Shown here in pieces: positions 47,163 through 57,284 of a DNA stretch of 64,000 bases (position 1 is its first letter; each line of letters begins with the position of its first letter). Position numbers and translations under genes: made by a program. The stretch spans positions 732,001-796,000 of the forward strand of contig NC_010730.1 of the NCBI RefSeq assembly GCF_000020325.1, written 5' to 3'. The notes below the pieces were generated by a model. It had not been told where the DNA came from. It ran no database searches and worked only from the letters and a program-made list of their open reading frames with translations. Source of the DNA: Sulfurihydrogenibium sp. YO3AOP1. Its GTDB lineage: Bacteria; Aquificota; Aquificia; Aquificales; Hydrogenothermaceae.

Positions 47163-48260
47163 TTATTCCTCCTTTATATAAAATCTGCTAAAATCAAACA
47201 TTTTTAAATAAGGTGATTCTTCTTCTTTGTGAATTAATTGGGTTATTAATTTTGCTGTAATTGGAGCAAGCAATATTCCGTTTCTATAATGTCCTGTAGC
47301 ATAGTATAAATTTTTTATCTCAGATTTTCCAAGAATAGGAAGACCATCAGGGGTTGCTGGTCTAAATCCATACCAAGTTTCCGTTATTTCATAGTCTTTC
47401 GTAGATGGTAAAGTTTCTAACAAACCTTTAAGTAGTAAAAATATCCCAGATACCGTATTTCCTTCTTTAAAAAAAACATTTTCTTGTGTAGCACCAACAA
47501 CAACTAAATTACTATCTTTTCTTGGAATTATATAAGCTCTATTGCTATATAAGATTTTTGAAATTTCACCTTTTTCTTTTGTTTTGAATGACAACATCTG
47601 TCCTTTAATTGGGAAAACTTTAATAGGTTCTATTTCGCCCGACCAAGCTCCAGCAGCTAAAATACAAAAATCCGCTTCAAAAGTCCCATTGTTTGTGATC
47701 ACTCTTTGAAATATTCCATTATCAGCCTCTATAAATTTAACTTCTGTAAACTCTTTCACAGTCATATTAGAATTTTTTGCATATTTAACCAACGACACAA
47801 CAAGCTTTCTATTATCAACCTGTTTATCATGTGGAAAAAAAGCTCCACCGATAACAAAATTTGAGATTTTAATTCCCATATCTAAAATTTCTTGACGAGT
47901 AAGAATTTTTGATTCCAAGCCTAATCTATTGTAATAATCTACTCTTTTAGATAAATTTTCCATTTCTTTTTCTGAAAAAGCAGGACAAACAATTCCACAT
48001 TCATAGTATGAAACTTCATGTCCTGTTTCTTTTTCAATCTGCTGCACAAAATCTTTGTACATCTCTCTGGATTCAACGGAAAAATTTAGAAAAACTCCAG
48101 TTAAACCTTCTGCTTGAGGGGCAAGCATACCACCTGCTGCCCAAGATGCTCCTCTTCCAAGCACTTTTTTTTCTAAAATCGTAATTTCATAACCTAATTT
48201 GTTCAATTCTCTTGCTATCGAAAGTCCTATAATTCCACCACCAATGATTATACCTTTCAA
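47163..48260 (-). CDS. thiO: Glycine oxidase ThiO-like FAD-dependent amino acid oxidase
   Basis: The 365-residue protein is a DAO-family flavoenzyme. It has an FAD-binding start (GIIIGGGIIGLSIARELNKL), ITILEKKVLGRGASWAAGGM (the ThiO-type GASWAAGGMLAP signature), a substrate domain, and a C-terminal FAD contact (WYGFRPATPDGLPILG, then YYATGHYRNGILLAP). ThiO oxidises glycine to iminoglycine for the thiazole ring of thiamine in aerobes. Other thiamine genes are not in the window. It is in an operon with an SDR, an MBL-fold protein and a NifU-like protein. I see no thiamine riboswitch ahead of the operon. Confidence 0.85.
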   Translation of the reverse strand: MKGIIIGGGIIGLSIARELNKLGYEITILEKKVLGRGASWAAGGMLAPQAEGLTGVFLNFSVESREMYKDFVQQIEKETGHEVSYYECGIVCPAFSEKEMENLSKRVDYYNRLGLESKILTRQEILDMGIKISNFVIGGAFFPHDKQVDNRKLVVSLVKYAKNSNMTVKEFTEVKFIEADNGIFQRVITNNGTFEADFCILAAGAWSGEIEPIKVFPIKGQMLSFKTKEKGEISKILYSNRAYIIPRKDSNLVVVGATQENVFFKEGNTVSGIFLLLKGLLETLPSTKDYEITETWYGFRPATPDGLPILGKSEIKNLYYATGHYRNGILLAPITAKLITQLIHKEEESPYLKMFDFSRFYIKEE

Positions 48261-48270
48261 CTATACACTC

Positions 48271-49035
48271 CTAAAAATCTACTTTTAAGCCATCATAAGC
48301 AGCTATTACTTTTAAGCCTGTTCTGTCTGACATTTCTTTTGCAACCTTAGAAGGTGTATGCTTTAACATCTGTATACTGAAATGTGTCAAAATAGTTAGC
48401 TTAGGCTTTACTTTTTTGATTATCCTTTCTACATCTTCGGCAGAAAGATGATAATAATTTAAATTAGACTTTACAAATGTAGTGTTAAAAACCATAACAT
48501 CGGGATTTTCTGGGTAGGCATATAACATATCTTCATAAAATCTTCCACAAGCTACATATATAAAAACTTTGTTGTTATATTCAAACTGTAAGCTATAGGT
48601 ATCTGCGCCTTGGTGTATGTGCTTGATTGAGGGTTTTATTTTTATATTTTCGTATTCAATGATTTTTCCAAGCTCTGTAATCTCAATTTTTTTAAAGCCT
48701 TTTTTAGTGTATTTTAAAACAACCGGGTCATCTCCATCTACTGCATCTATTGGAGCAAGTAATAAATCTAACTTATTTTTATTGCTATCTGTGGCAGACT
48801 CTACGACAGATGCTATATCTGCTACATGGTCTAAATGTCTATGGGATAAAACTATTGCGTTTAAATCTTTTGGTTCTAATCCTCTCTCAAAAATTCTAAT
48901 TAAGCTTCCAGGTCCTGGGTCTATCAGGATGTTTTTACCAGCAAAATGAAGCCACATTCCTCCCGAATGTCTTAATTGTCTAAATACTACAGTTCTACCA
49001 CCACCAGTGCCAAGAAAAATTATGTAATCTAAAAT
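48271..49035 (-). CDS. Metallo-beta-lactamase-fold hydrolase, start codon not canonical
   Basis: The family core is clear: NILIDPGPGSLIRIF, LSHRHLDHVADI (the HxHxDH-type metal motif), then a distal TILTHFSIQM strand. The first in-frame ATG (48957) would remove the first beta-strand, because upstream codons read YIIFLGTGGGRTVVFRQLRH, matching the usual FLGTGGGR start of these proteins. No ATG, GTG or TTG occurs ahead of it. An ATT at 49033-49035 lies ten bases after GGAGG and overlaps the SDR stop, so it is the best candidate. Either a rare start codon is used, or a start was lost by mutation or assembly error. A phosphodiesterase or lactonase-like role is possible; the substrate is unknown. 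Confidence 0.75.
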   Translation of the reverse strand: MLDYIIFLGTGGGRTVVFRQLRHSGGMWLHFAGKNILIDPGPGSLIRIFERGLEPKDLNAIVLSHRHLDHVADIASVVESATDSNKNKLDLLLAPIDAVDGDDPVVLKYTKKGFKKIEITELGKIIEYENIKIKPSIKHIHQGADTYSLQFEYNNKVFIYVACGRFYEDMLYAYPENPDVMVFNTTFVKSNLNYYHLSAEDVERIIKKVKPKLTILTHFSIQMLKHTPSKVAKEMSDRTGLKVIAAYDGLKVDF

Positions 49036-49754
49036 ATTAACCTTCCTCCTTCTACAGGAATTAAAGCTCCTGTTGTAAAATCAGTTTCTATTAAATATTT
49101 TACAGCTTTAAAGACTTCTTTACCACCCGCCCATTTTTTAAGTAATGTCTTTTGAAGCGGCTTTTCTATATCATCTAAACCTTCTGCTGGTATGATCGGA
49201 CCTGGTAATATTCCATTTACAAGCACATATGGTGCAAACTCTTTTGCAAAGGCTCTTGTCATGGTAATCATTCCACCTTTTGATATGCTGTAAGATGTAA
49301 AATCTTTGTAAGGAAGAATAGCTGAATAATCTATTATGTTTATAATCCTTCCTTCTTTCCTTTGATACATAATTTTTCCAAATTCTTTTGATAGATAAAA
49401 TGGTGCTTTTATATGTATCTTGTAAAAAATTTCTAAATCTTCAAAGGTAGCTTCTTCTAAGGGTTTTTTGTAGTAGATTGATGCGTTGTTTATAAGAATG
49501 TCTACGTGCCCAAAAATACTAAGTGATTGATTTACTAAATTTACAAGCTGGTTTTCATCAAGCAAATCTGCCCTTATAATCTCTGCTTTTACTCCAAAGC
49601 TTTTTGCTTGCTGTAAGACTTTTTCAGCTTCTTCTTTGGAGGAGTTATAATGAATCAGAACATTACAGCCATGCTCGGCAAGACCTAAAACAATATCCCT
49701 GCCAATCCTTTTAGAACCACCTGTGATTAAAGCGTTTTTCTCTTTTAAGTCCAT
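49029..49754 (-). CDS. Short-chain dehydrogenase/reductase, FabG/pteridine-reductase-like
   Basis: The 241-residue SDR has an NADPH motif (ALITGGSKRIGRDIVLGLAE), an Asn-Asn-Ala stretch (DILINNASIYYKKP), and a Tyr/Lys pair in YSISKGG. The Ser before it fits IIDYSAI. The TGGSKRIGR variant (Arg at the sixth position) and the preserved NNAS are reminiscent of FolM/PTR1-type pteridine reductases. Substrate uncertain. It heads the minus-strand operon and overlaps the MBL-fold gene by a few bases. Confidence 0.8.
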   Translation of the reverse strand: MDLKEKNALITGGSKRIGRDIVLGLAEHGCNVLIHYNSSKEEAEKVLQQAKSFGVKAEIIRADLLDENQLVNLVNQSLSIFGHVDILINNASIYYKKPLEEATFEDLEIFYKIHIKAPFYLSKEFGKIMYQRKEGRIINIIDYSAILPYKDFTSYSISKGGMITMTRAFAKEFAPYVLVNGILPGPIIPAEGLDDIEKPLQKTLLKKWAGGKEVFKAVKYLIETDFTTGALIPVEGGRLIF

Positions 49755-49830
49755 CTCAACCCTTCATAAGATTTATGTGAATGGTATTTTTGGCATTCCA
49801 AAGCTCGAGAAGAGTCTCGTATTTTTTTTA

Positions 49831-50085
49831 AATCTCTCACCTAATATATGCTCCTTATATATATCTTTTAAATCCGTCGGGTGAGAAATTCAATAAAAGT
49901 AGGAGATTCTTCGCACGGCTTCAGAATGACAACTTTACTTTTGTAAGGGCGATTCATGAATCGCCCTTACACTCTTCCACTTTTCCACTTTCCTTGTCAT
50001 CCTGAGGACGTAAGTCCGAAGGATCTCCTTTTTAAATTCTATAAAAATCACTAATTTCTCACCCAAGGTATATGCTCCTTATATA
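49831..50085. repeat. Composite repeats in the 49755-50176 gap
   Basis: A module CCGTCGGGTGAGAAATTC (49874-49891) runs into the palindrome at 49902-49930. A second family (49943-49970) follows, then a palindrome at 49996-50028 trailing into AATTTCTCACCCAAGG (50053-50068). TATATGCTCCTTATATATATC occurs twice (about 49845 and 50070), so part of the block is duplicated. No gene is supported in these 422 bases. Confidence 0.82.
49943..49970. repeat. Perfect 28-bp palindrome, second dispersed family
   Basis: GTAAGGGCGATTCA followed by its exact reverse complement. A worn copy occurs at 61214-61241 (GTAAGGGTAATTCA / TGAATTGCCTCTAC). Confidence 0.85.
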
Positions 50086-50176
50086 TATCTCTCAAATGAT
50101 CTGGCAAAAGTTCTATTAGATAAGTGCCTTGTTTTATATCAAATAAGAAATACTACCACCATAAAAAACTCTAATT

Positions 50177-51964
50177 TCAATCTGCTTTTAGTATGCTTAA
50201 AAATGCCTCTTGTGGAAGTTCTACTTTGCCAAACTGTTTCATTCTTTTTTTACCCTCTTTTTGTTTTTCAAGAAGCTTTCTCTTTCTTGTAATGTCTCCA
50301 CCATAGCATTTTGCCAATACATCACTTCTAAGTGGTGCTACTCTATTTGATGCGATGATTTTTGATCCTATTGCTGCCTGTATTTTTACTTCAAAAAGTT
50401 GTCTTGGGATAACTTCTTTCATTTTATCAACTAAATTTCTTCCTACCCTATATGCCTTATCTCTATGAACTATGAATGACAAAGCATCTACCGGCTCACC
50501 GTTGATGAGAATGTCCATTTTGACTAAATCACCTTCTCTGTAGCCTATAAATTCATAGTCAAAAGATGCATAGCCTCTTGAAACTGTTTTTAGTTTATCG
50601 TGGAAATCAAATAAAACCTCTCCAAGTGGAATTTCATATCTAAGTAAAACGGTTTTTTGGTCTATGTATTCAAAACCTTTTTGAATTCCTCTTTTTTCTT
50701 GTACAAGTTGCATGATTGAACCAACATACTCATTTGGTGTAATGATGCTTGCTTCTATGTATGGCTCTAAAATTTTGTCTATTTCATTTGGATTTGGAAG
50801 TTGAGATGGATTTCTTACTTCTACCTCCTCTCCTTTTGTTGTGATTACTTTATAAATAACGTTTGGTGCAGTTGTGATTAGCTCTATACCATACTCTCTT
50901 TCAAGCCTTTCTTGAACTATTTCAAGATGAAGCAGACCTAAAAATCCACATCTAAACCCCATTCCAAGGGCTGGAGATGATTCTACTTCGTAGGTTAATG
51001 CTGAGTCATTTATAGAGTATCTTTCCAGCGCATCTCTCATATCTTCAAAGGTTGTGTTTCCGGTTGGGTACAATCCAGCGTATACCATAGGTTTTGCCGG
51101 TCTAAATCCCTCGACTGGTTTATCTGTTGGTCTTTTTGCATCTGTTATAGTATCTCCAACTCTGATATCTCTAACGTCCTTGATAGCTGCTGCAACGTAG
51201 CCAACATCTCCGGCTTTTAGGCTATCAAGCTTTGTCATCTTTGGTGTTTGTGCTCCAACCTCTGTAACTTCAAACTCTTTTCCTGTTGACATTAATCTAA
51301 TTCTTGTTCCTACTTTAACTTCTCCATCAATAACTCTTATGAATGCTACAGCTCCTCTGTATGGGTCGTAGTAAGAATCAAAGATTAAAGCTTTTAATGG
51401 TTTGTTTTCATCGCCTTTTGGTGGCGGGATTCTTTTTACTATTGCTTCTAATATATCTTCTATTCCTATGCCTGCTTTCCCTGATGCTAAAATTGCTCCT
51501 TCTGGGTCAAGTCCTAAAACTTCTGCAATCTGCGTTTTTATCCTTTCTACATCGGCAGATGGAAGGTCTATTTTGTTTATGACCGGTATTATTTCAAGGT
51601 TTAGGTTTAATGCTTGCCAAAATGTAGCTATGGTTTGAGCTTCTATTCCTTGCGTTGCATCTATGAGTAATAATGCCCCTTCGCATGCTGCTAATGACCT
51701 TGACACTTCATATCCAAAGTCTACGTGTCCGGGTGTATCTATTAAATGTAGTGTATAATCTTTATACTTTAATCTAACTGCTTGGAGTTTTATAGTAATT
51801 CCTCTTTCTCTTTCTATGTCAAGAGTGTCTAAAAGCTGTTCTTTCATTTCTCTTTTTTCTAACCCACCTGTAAACTCAATAAGTCTATCTGCTAAGGTTG
51901 ATTTTCCATGGTCTACATGGGCTATTATAGAAAAGTTTCTGATTTTTTCCATTCTCTCGCTCAA
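50177..51964 (-). CDS. lepA: Elongation factor 4 (LepA)
   Basis: The protein of about 595 residues has an intact translational GTPase G-domain ([58 protein letters not shown]) and the LepA-specific C-terminus ([20 protein letters not shown]). EF4 binds the ribosome and back-translocates or remodels stalled complexes. The longest frame starts at TTG 51985; TTG 51964 has GAGGTG seven bases upstream and gives the usual N-terminus, with ATG 51952 as an alternative. It is divergent from PBP1A across about 70 bases. Confidence 0.95.
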   Translation of the reverse strand: MSERMEKIRNFSIIAHVDHGKSTLADRLIEFTGGLEKREMKEQLLDTLDIERERGITIKLQAVRLKYKDYTLHLIDTPGHVDFGYEVSRSLAACEGALLLIDATQGIEAQTIATFWQALNLNLEIIPVINKIDLPSADVERIKTQIAEVLGLDPEGAILASGKAGIGIEDILEAIVKRIPPPKGDENKPLKALIFDSYYDPYRGAVAFIRVIDGEVKVGTRIRLMSTGKEFEVTEVGAQTPKMTKLDSLKAGDVGYVAAAIKDVRDIRVGDTITDAKRPTDKPVEGFRPAKPMVYAGLYPTGNTTFEDMRDALERYSINDSALTYEVESSPALGMGFRCGFLGLLHLEIVQERLEREYGIELITTAPNVIYKVITTKGEEVEVRNPSQLPNPNEIDKILEPYIEASIITPNEYVGSIMQLVQEKRGIQKGFEYIDQKTVLLRYEIPLGEVLFDFHDKLKTVSRGYASFDYEFIGYREGDLVKMDILINGEPVDALSFIVHRDKAYRVGRNLVDKMKEVIPRQLFEVKIQAAIGSKIIASNRVAPLRSDVLAKCYGGDITRKRKLLEKQKEGKKRMKQFGKVELPQEAFLSILKAD

Positions 51965-52033
51965 ATTCTTACACCTCTTTGGCAAAATTGTATAATATTA
52001 TAATCTATTAACTTTCAGCTAAAAGGACAGATT

Positions 52034-54424
52034 TTGAAGAAAAAAATTATTTTAGGACTGATAGGCTTTACCTCGATACTTACACTTATTCTTGGCTTGT
52101 ACGTTTTTATCATCACAAGAGACCTACCAGATGTAAAAGAGCTTGAAAATTGGAAACCACCGGAAGCATCCGTAATCTACGATTATAAAGATAGAGTATT
52201 TTCAGAGCTTTACGTTCAAAAAAGATACTATGTCTCTATTGATAAAATTCCAGACCATGTAAAAAAAGCATTTATAGCTGTAGAAGATAAAACATTCTAC
52301 GAAAATCCTGGAATAGATTTTTTTGGAATACTAAGAGCTTTTATTAGAAATATTTTCAGCGGCGGCGTTGTAGAAGGTGGAAGTACAATTTCTCAACAGC
52401 TTGCTAAAAACTTATTCTTAACACCGGAAAGAAGTATAAACAGAAAAATTAAAGAAATAATCTTGGCGCTTAGATTAAACAAAGTTTATTCAAAAGAAAA
52501 AATTCTTGAAATGTATCTTAATCAAATTTATTTAGGACAAGGAAGCTATGGAGTAGAAGCGGCAGCCCAAACATATTTTGGAAAACATGTATGGCAGTTG
52601 GGTGTTTGTGATGCTGCTGTATTAGCCGGACTTCCAAAAGCACCTACAAAATACAATCCATACCAAAATTTAGACCTTGCTGAAAAAAGAAAAAAAGTTG
52701 TTCTAACGCGAATGTTAGAAGAAGGCTATATAGATGAGCATCAATATCAAAGATGCGTTGAAAAACCTATAAAACTCGCCGGAGTTATAAAGACAGATAC
52801 ATTTAACGATTATTTTGTAGAGCTTATTAGACAGTGGGTTGTTGAAAGATACGGCGAAGATGCTATTTCTCAAGGTGGTTTAAAAATTTATACAACCATA
52901 GATAAAGATTTACATTATTATGCACAAAAAAGACTTCAAAATTGGCTTGAAGAGATGCAGGCACGTGTTGGATTTCCAAAGCTTTTTAAAGATGAAATTG
53001 AAAGTTTAAAACAAAAATACGAATCTCAAAATGTCAGTCCGGAGACAATAATAGCAAATAGTATCTATGTAGCTAAAATAAAATCTGTTTCAAAAAATAA
53101 AATAACTTTCACGATAGATGAAGTAGAAGGTGAAGCATTTGTTAAAGGTAGCACCGCAAATTTACAAGAAGACGGCTATGTATATGTAAAATATACAGAA
53201 GATAGAAAGTTTAAAGTCTTGCCATTCTTGGAAGGAGTAGTGTTAAGTATAGATTCTAAAACAGGAGGCATAAGGGTAATAGTTGGTGGATATGAATTTA
53301 GAAAGTCTCAGTTTAACAGAGCACTGCAAAGTAAAAGACAGCCAGGCTCTGCTATAAAGCCGATTATATACGCAACCGCAATACAAAACGGATATACCCA
53401 AATCTCCATTTTAAAAGATGAACCTATCTCGTTCTGGGATTATAGTCAAAATAAAGAATGGGTACCTAAGAATTATGATGGAATATACAGAGGAAATGTA
53501 ATATTAAGAACCGCATTAGCTAAAAGTCTAAACGCTGCAACTGTTTATTTACTATCTCAGTTAGATTTTGACCCTGTAATTGCTACAGCTTATAGGTTAG
53601 GGATAAAACAAAAATTACCAAAATATTATTCTCTTGCCCTTGGTTCTACAGAATTAACACCAATAGAGCTTGCAACTGTTTATGCAACCTTTGGAAATCA
53701 AGGGACAAGATGTGAACCTTACTTTATTAGGAAGGTAGTAGATAGAAACGGAAATATACTTTATCAGCAAGAGCCAAGATGTGAAGATGTATATCCAAAA
53801 CCAGAAAACGCTGTTATGGTAGACTTACTTAGAGCTGTAACAACTGAAGGAACAGCAGCAAGAGCAGCATCTTTACCATTCCAAACAGCCGGAAAAACTG
53901 GAACAACAAACGATTATGCAGACGCATGGTTTGTAGGATTTGACCCAGATTTAACCACCTTAGTCTGGATTGGTTATGATAGAAGAAAGCAGATAGGAAA
54001 AGGTATAGCAGGAGCAGAAGGAGCTTTACCACTTTGGATGGATGTTATGCTGTATGCAAATAGAGGTATGTCTTACAAAGAATTTCCGAAAGTGGAAGGA
54101 ACTATATACATACCAATTGACCCAATTACGTTAAAAGTATCTAATGAAAATTGTCCTGGAAGATTCTTCCTTTTTGTCGATGGAACATATCCTCAAGTTG
54201 ATTGCGATGGAAACCCTGTTGATTTAAGTAAAATTTATCCACCTCCACCACAAGAAGCACCATTAGAAAATCCTACCGAAACACAACCTCAGCAAGCACC
54301 ACAAGAAAATACTCCACTACCAGATGCTATAAATCCAGAAACACCAAAGGATAAAAGCCCATCTCCTTCTGATAAGAATAAGGTTGATAATGAAGAAATA
54401 ATAAATATAATAAAGAAAAAATAA
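52034..54424 (+). CDS. mrcA: Bifunctional penicillin-binding protein 1A
   Basis: The 796-residue class A PBP has an N-terminal membrane anchor (about 4-26), a glycosyltransferase GT51 domain (AFIAVEDKTFYENPGIDFFG, GGSTISQQLAKNLFL, KIKEIILALRLNKVYSKEKI, YLNQIYLGQGSYGVEAAAQ) and a transpeptidase domain (SxxK in QPGSAIKP, SxN in KSLNAA, KTG in AGKTGTTNDYADAW). It ends in a Pro/Gln-rich tail (about 735-796). In the first GT51 motif the usual EDxxFxxHxG carries Asn instead of His. It polymerises and cross-links peptidoglycan in the periplasm. TTG start with AAAAGGA upstream. Confidence 0.94.
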   Translation: MKKKIILGLIGFTSILTLILGLYVFIITRDLPDVKELENWKPPEASVIYDYKDRVFSELYVQKRYYVSIDKIPDHVKKAFIAVEDKTFYENPGIDFFGILRAFIRNIFSGGVVEGGSTISQQLAKNLFLTPERSINRKIKEIILALRLNKVYSKEKILEMYLNQIYLGQGSYGVEAAAQTYFGKHVWQLGVCDAAVLAGLPKAPTKYNPYQNLDLAEKRKKVVLTRMLEEGYIDEHQYQRCVEKPIKLAGVIKTDTFNDYFVELIRQWVVERYGEDAISQGGLKIYTTIDKDLHYYAQKRLQNWLEEMQARVGFPKLFKDEIESLKQKYESQNVSPETIIANSIYVAKIKSVSKNKITFTIDEVEGEAFVKGSTANLQEDGYVYVKYTEDRKFKVLPFLEGVVLSIDSKTGGIRVIVGGYEFRKSQFNRALQSKRQPGSAIKPIIYATAIQNGYTQISILKDEPISFWDYSQNKEWVPKNYDGIYRGNVILRTALAKSLNAATVYLLSQLDFDPVIATAYRLGIKQKLPKYYSLALGSTELTPIELATVYATFGNQGTRCEPYFIRKVVDRNGNILYQQEPRCEDVYPKPENAVMVDLLRAVTTEGTAARAASLPFQTAGKTGTTNDYADAWFVGFDPDLTTLVWIGYDRRKQIGKGIAGAEGALPLWMDVMLYANRGMSYKEFPKVEGTIYIPIDPITLKVSNENCPGRFFLFVDGTYPQVDCDGNPVDLSKIYPPPPQEAPLENPTETQPQQAPQENTPLPDAINPETPKDKSPSPSDKNKVDNEEIINIIKKK

Positions 54425-54680
54425 ATACGTTGGATGAGAAATTCAATAAAAGTAGGAGATTCTTCGTCGGCTGCAGAATGACAAAGTATGAAGTTGTCAT
54501 CCTGAACGAAGTGAAGGATCTCCTCTTTTGATTTTTTTTGAAAAATAAGAGATTCTTCGCTAATGCTCAGAATGACACCATTGGATCGTTCTTTGTCATT
54601 CTGAGGACTTTAGTCCGAAGGATCTCCTTTTTAAATTCTATGAAAATCATCAGTTCCTCACCCAAGGTATAATAAATATA
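54424..54680. repeat. Four palindromic repeats with flanking modules, mrcA-trpB gap
   Basis: The block starts at the mrcA stop with ATACGTTGGATGAGAAATTC, then units at 54455-54482, 54496-54523, 54549-54576 and 54595-54627 in alternating orientation, and ends with CCTCACCCAAGGTATAATAA (about 54656-54675). No gene is visible. Confidence 0.87.
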
Positions 54681-54713
54681 ATAAGAAAAAATCAATAAAA
54701 AGGAGTTTTTGAA

Positions 54714-55958
54714 ATGAAATATACATATCCGAATGAAAAAGGATACTTTGGAGTATTTGGCGGTAAATACTTACCAGAAACACTCATGCCAGCTTTAGAA
54801 GAATTAGAACAGCAGTATTTAAAAATCAAAAACGATGGGGACTTTAAAAGACAGCTTTTATACTATCTTACAGAGTATGCAGGTAGACCAACGCCTTTAT
54901 ATTTTGCATCAAGACTAACTGATGTTGTTGGTGGAGCAAAAATTTATTTAAAAAGAGAAGACTTATTACATACAGGAGCCCATAAGATAAATAATACACT
55001 TGGACAGGTCCTGCTTACAAAAAAAATTGGGAAAAAAAGAATTATAGCAGAAACTGGGGCAGGACAGCACGGCGTTTCAACAGCAACGGCTGCATCTTTG
55101 TTTGGTTTAGAATGCACTATTTATATGGGTGAAGAAGACGCAGAAAGGCAGGCGTTAAACGTTTTTAGAATGAAGCTGCTTGGAGCAGAAGTTAAAATAG
55201 TAAAAGCTGGTAGCAGAACTTTAAAAGATGCTGTTAATGAAGCATTGAGAGACTGGGTTACTAATGTTAAGACAACCCATTACATTATCGGTTCAGCACT
55301 TGGACCCCATCCTTTTCCGATGATTGTTAGAGATTTCCAATCTGTGATAGGCGAAGAAGTAAAACAGCAAATACTTGAAATAGAAGGAAAATTGCCTGAT
55401 GTTATAGTTGCATGCGTTGGTGGAGGAAGTAATGCAATAGGTATTTTTTATCCTTTTATCGAAGATACACAGGTTAGACTTGTTGGAGTAGAGGCGGGCG
55501 GTTATGGAATAGAAACTGGCATGCATGCAGCAAGTATAAACGGTGGTACCATTGGAGTACTTCATGGAATGAAATCTTACTTTATTCAAGATGAGTGGGG
55601 ACAAATAGAATCAACCCATTCAATTTCTGCCGGATTAGACTATCCGGGCGTTGGTCCGGAACATGCATTTTTGAAAGAAATTAAAAGAGCTGAGTATATT
55701 ACCGCAACAGATGAAGAAGCATTAGAAGGATTTTTATTACTATCAAGAACAGAAGGAATAATACCTGCATTAGAAAGCTCCCATGCTATTATAAAAGCGG
55801 TAGAAATTGCAAAAAGCTTAGACAAATCTAAATCCGTTGTTATAAATCTATCAGGAAGAGGAGATAAAGACGTTCAATCAGTAAAAAATCTTCTTGATAC
55901 AGATAAAGAGTTGTATGAAAGATTGTTAAGCAGATTAAAAGAAAAGTATGGGGTTTAA
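54714..55958 (+). CDS. trpB: Tryptophan synthase beta chain
   Basis: The 414-residue PLP enzyme includes [35 protein letters not shown] (the Lys of HKINN binds PLP), [20 protein letters not shown], the phosphate-binding VGGGSNAIG and SGRGDKD near the end. It joins indole and serine into tryptophan with TrpA. It is a TrpB1-type chain of normal length. No trpA or other trp gene is adjacent, as is common in Aquificota, where pathways are scattered. ATG 54714 follows AAAAGGAG. Confidence 0.96.
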
Positions 55959-56001
55959 GAGTTTTTGGATATTAAAAAAAATAGCGAAGAAGACAAAAGA
56001 C

Positions 56002-56300
56002 AGAAATTCTTCGCACGGCTTTTAGAATGACGTTATTGGTGGTTTTTCGTTATCCTGAGGCCGAAGGCCGAAGGATCTCCTCATTTAAAGAAAGTGAAAA
56101 ATGAGAAGAGGAGATTCTTCGCTATCGCTCAGAATGACGTCGTCGGTTCCTTTATCACCCTGAACGAAGTGAAGGATCTCCTATTTTAATGTCCTTTGAA
56201 AAGAAGAGAAACAAAACGAAGATTCTTTACCGGATATAGAATGACGTTCAAAAGGTTAATTAATTTATAGACTCAGTTAAAATTTGGAATACCCTTTTCT
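56002..56300. repeat. Five palindromic repeats plus module in the 55959-56409 gap
   Basis: Units lie at 56002-56031, 56049-56080, 56110-56138, 56154-56181 and 56219-56244. The last is followed by AGGTTAATTAATTTATAGAC and AGTTAAAATTTGGAATACCC (to 56297), matching the block at 46590-46634. The remaining 110 bases hold the ribosome site ACAGGAGG for the next gene and no other gene. Confidence 0.87.
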
Positions 56301-56409
56301 ACCATAAGTAATAGATTAAAGCTACGGAAATAATATTACTCATAGTCTGTGTATAGATATCTATTGTAAACTATTGTAGTGTAAAAAATTTCATAACAGG
56401 AGGTAAGAA

Positions 56410-57018
56410 ATGGAAAAATATGATGTGATTATTGTAGGCGGTGGTCCTGCTGGGCTTGGTTGTGCTTTAACGCTTGCTTCAGCAAAAGGGCGCTTTGATT
56501 GGGGAGAAAATAGAAAGTATTTGGTAATTGATAATAATTCTTCTGACCTATTAAAAGCAAAGCTTAATAACGTCCCAGGAGTTAAACCAGGAAGTTTGGG
56601 GAAAGACGCAATTAACCAGTTAAAAGAACATGCTAAGATGTATGGAAACGTTGAAATTATAGATGGAAGAGTAGTTAAGGTTGAGGGTGAATATAAAAAC
56701 TTTAAAGTAATTACAGAAGATGGTAAAGAATTTTATTCTGATTTTGTAGTTTTTGCTACCGGTTTTCATGAGTTTAATATTGAATGTGAAGGCGTGGAAG
56801 TTATTGAGAATAAAAAATCTCCAAGACCGGGTAAAGTTCAATTAAAAGTAGACCAAGACTATAAAATAAAAGAGGGTATGTATGCTGCAGGATTGATTGC
56901 CGGAGTTAGTACAATGTTTGCAGCAGCAGCTGGAAGCGGTGTTCAAGTTGCTTGCAATATACAAGCTATAATGGCTGGCAAAAATGTTGTTGTTCATGAT
57001 GTTCCAGATAATGGGTAG
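56410..57018 (+). CDS. Minimal thioredoxin-reductase-like FAD protein
   Basis: The 202-residue protein has one FAD-binding unit only: VIIVGGGPAGLGCALTLASA at the start, FVVFATGFHEFN in the middle and MYAAGLIAGVSTMFAAAAGS near the end, the FAD contacts of TrxR/AhpF-type proteins. Full-length TrxR (about 310 residues) has an inserted NADPH domain and a CxxC. Both are absent here, and only two Cys are left in other positions. It may be an electron-transfer or binding protein; the function is unknown. It is a single-gene unit between repeat blocks, with AGGAGG before ATG 56410. Confidence 0.7.
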   Translation: MEKYDVIIVGGGPAGLGCALTLASAKGRFDWGENRKYLVIDNNSSDLLKAKLNNVPGVKPGSLGKDAINQLKEHAKMYGNVEIIDGRVVKVEGEYKNFKVITEDGKEFYSDFVVFATGFHEFNIECEGVEVIENKKSPRPGKVQLKVDQDYKIKEGMYAAGLIAGVSTMFAAAAGSGVQVACNIQAIMAGKNVVVHDVPDNG

Positions 57019-57102
57019 TTAATATAGTGAATAAGTGAGTAAGTGAATAGAAACAAAACACACAGGTTTTGCCTCTATGAAGGTGCTAAAAAATTCCTAT
57101 GA

Positions 57103-57253
57103 GTTGTGTAATGTATATACAGATATAACTTTACCTTTGACTGACATCCTGAGGACTTTAGTCCGAAGGATTTCCTTTTTTAAAGAAGATGAGAAAGTGA
57201 GTGAATAAGTGAGAGGTAAAAGAACGGAGATTCTTCGCCGGCTTCAGAATGAC
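57103..57253. repeat. Palindromic repeats in the 57019-57284 gap
   Basis: The module GTTGTGTAATGTATATAC ... TTACCTTTG (57103-57137) matches 39672-39705 and runs into a unit at 57142-57175. Another unit lies at 57226-57253. Heptamer tracts (GTGAATAAGTGAGTAAGTG) lie at 57027-57046 and near 57190-57212. Confidence 0.82.
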
Positions 57254-57284
57254 GATGTTTATTTTTGAAACATCCTTTAATGTT

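Noticed and set aside
47159-49830. Thiamine (TPP) riboswitch for the thiO operon
   Set aside because: No THI-box-like CTGAGA ... ACCTGA pattern seen ahead of the operon or the genes.
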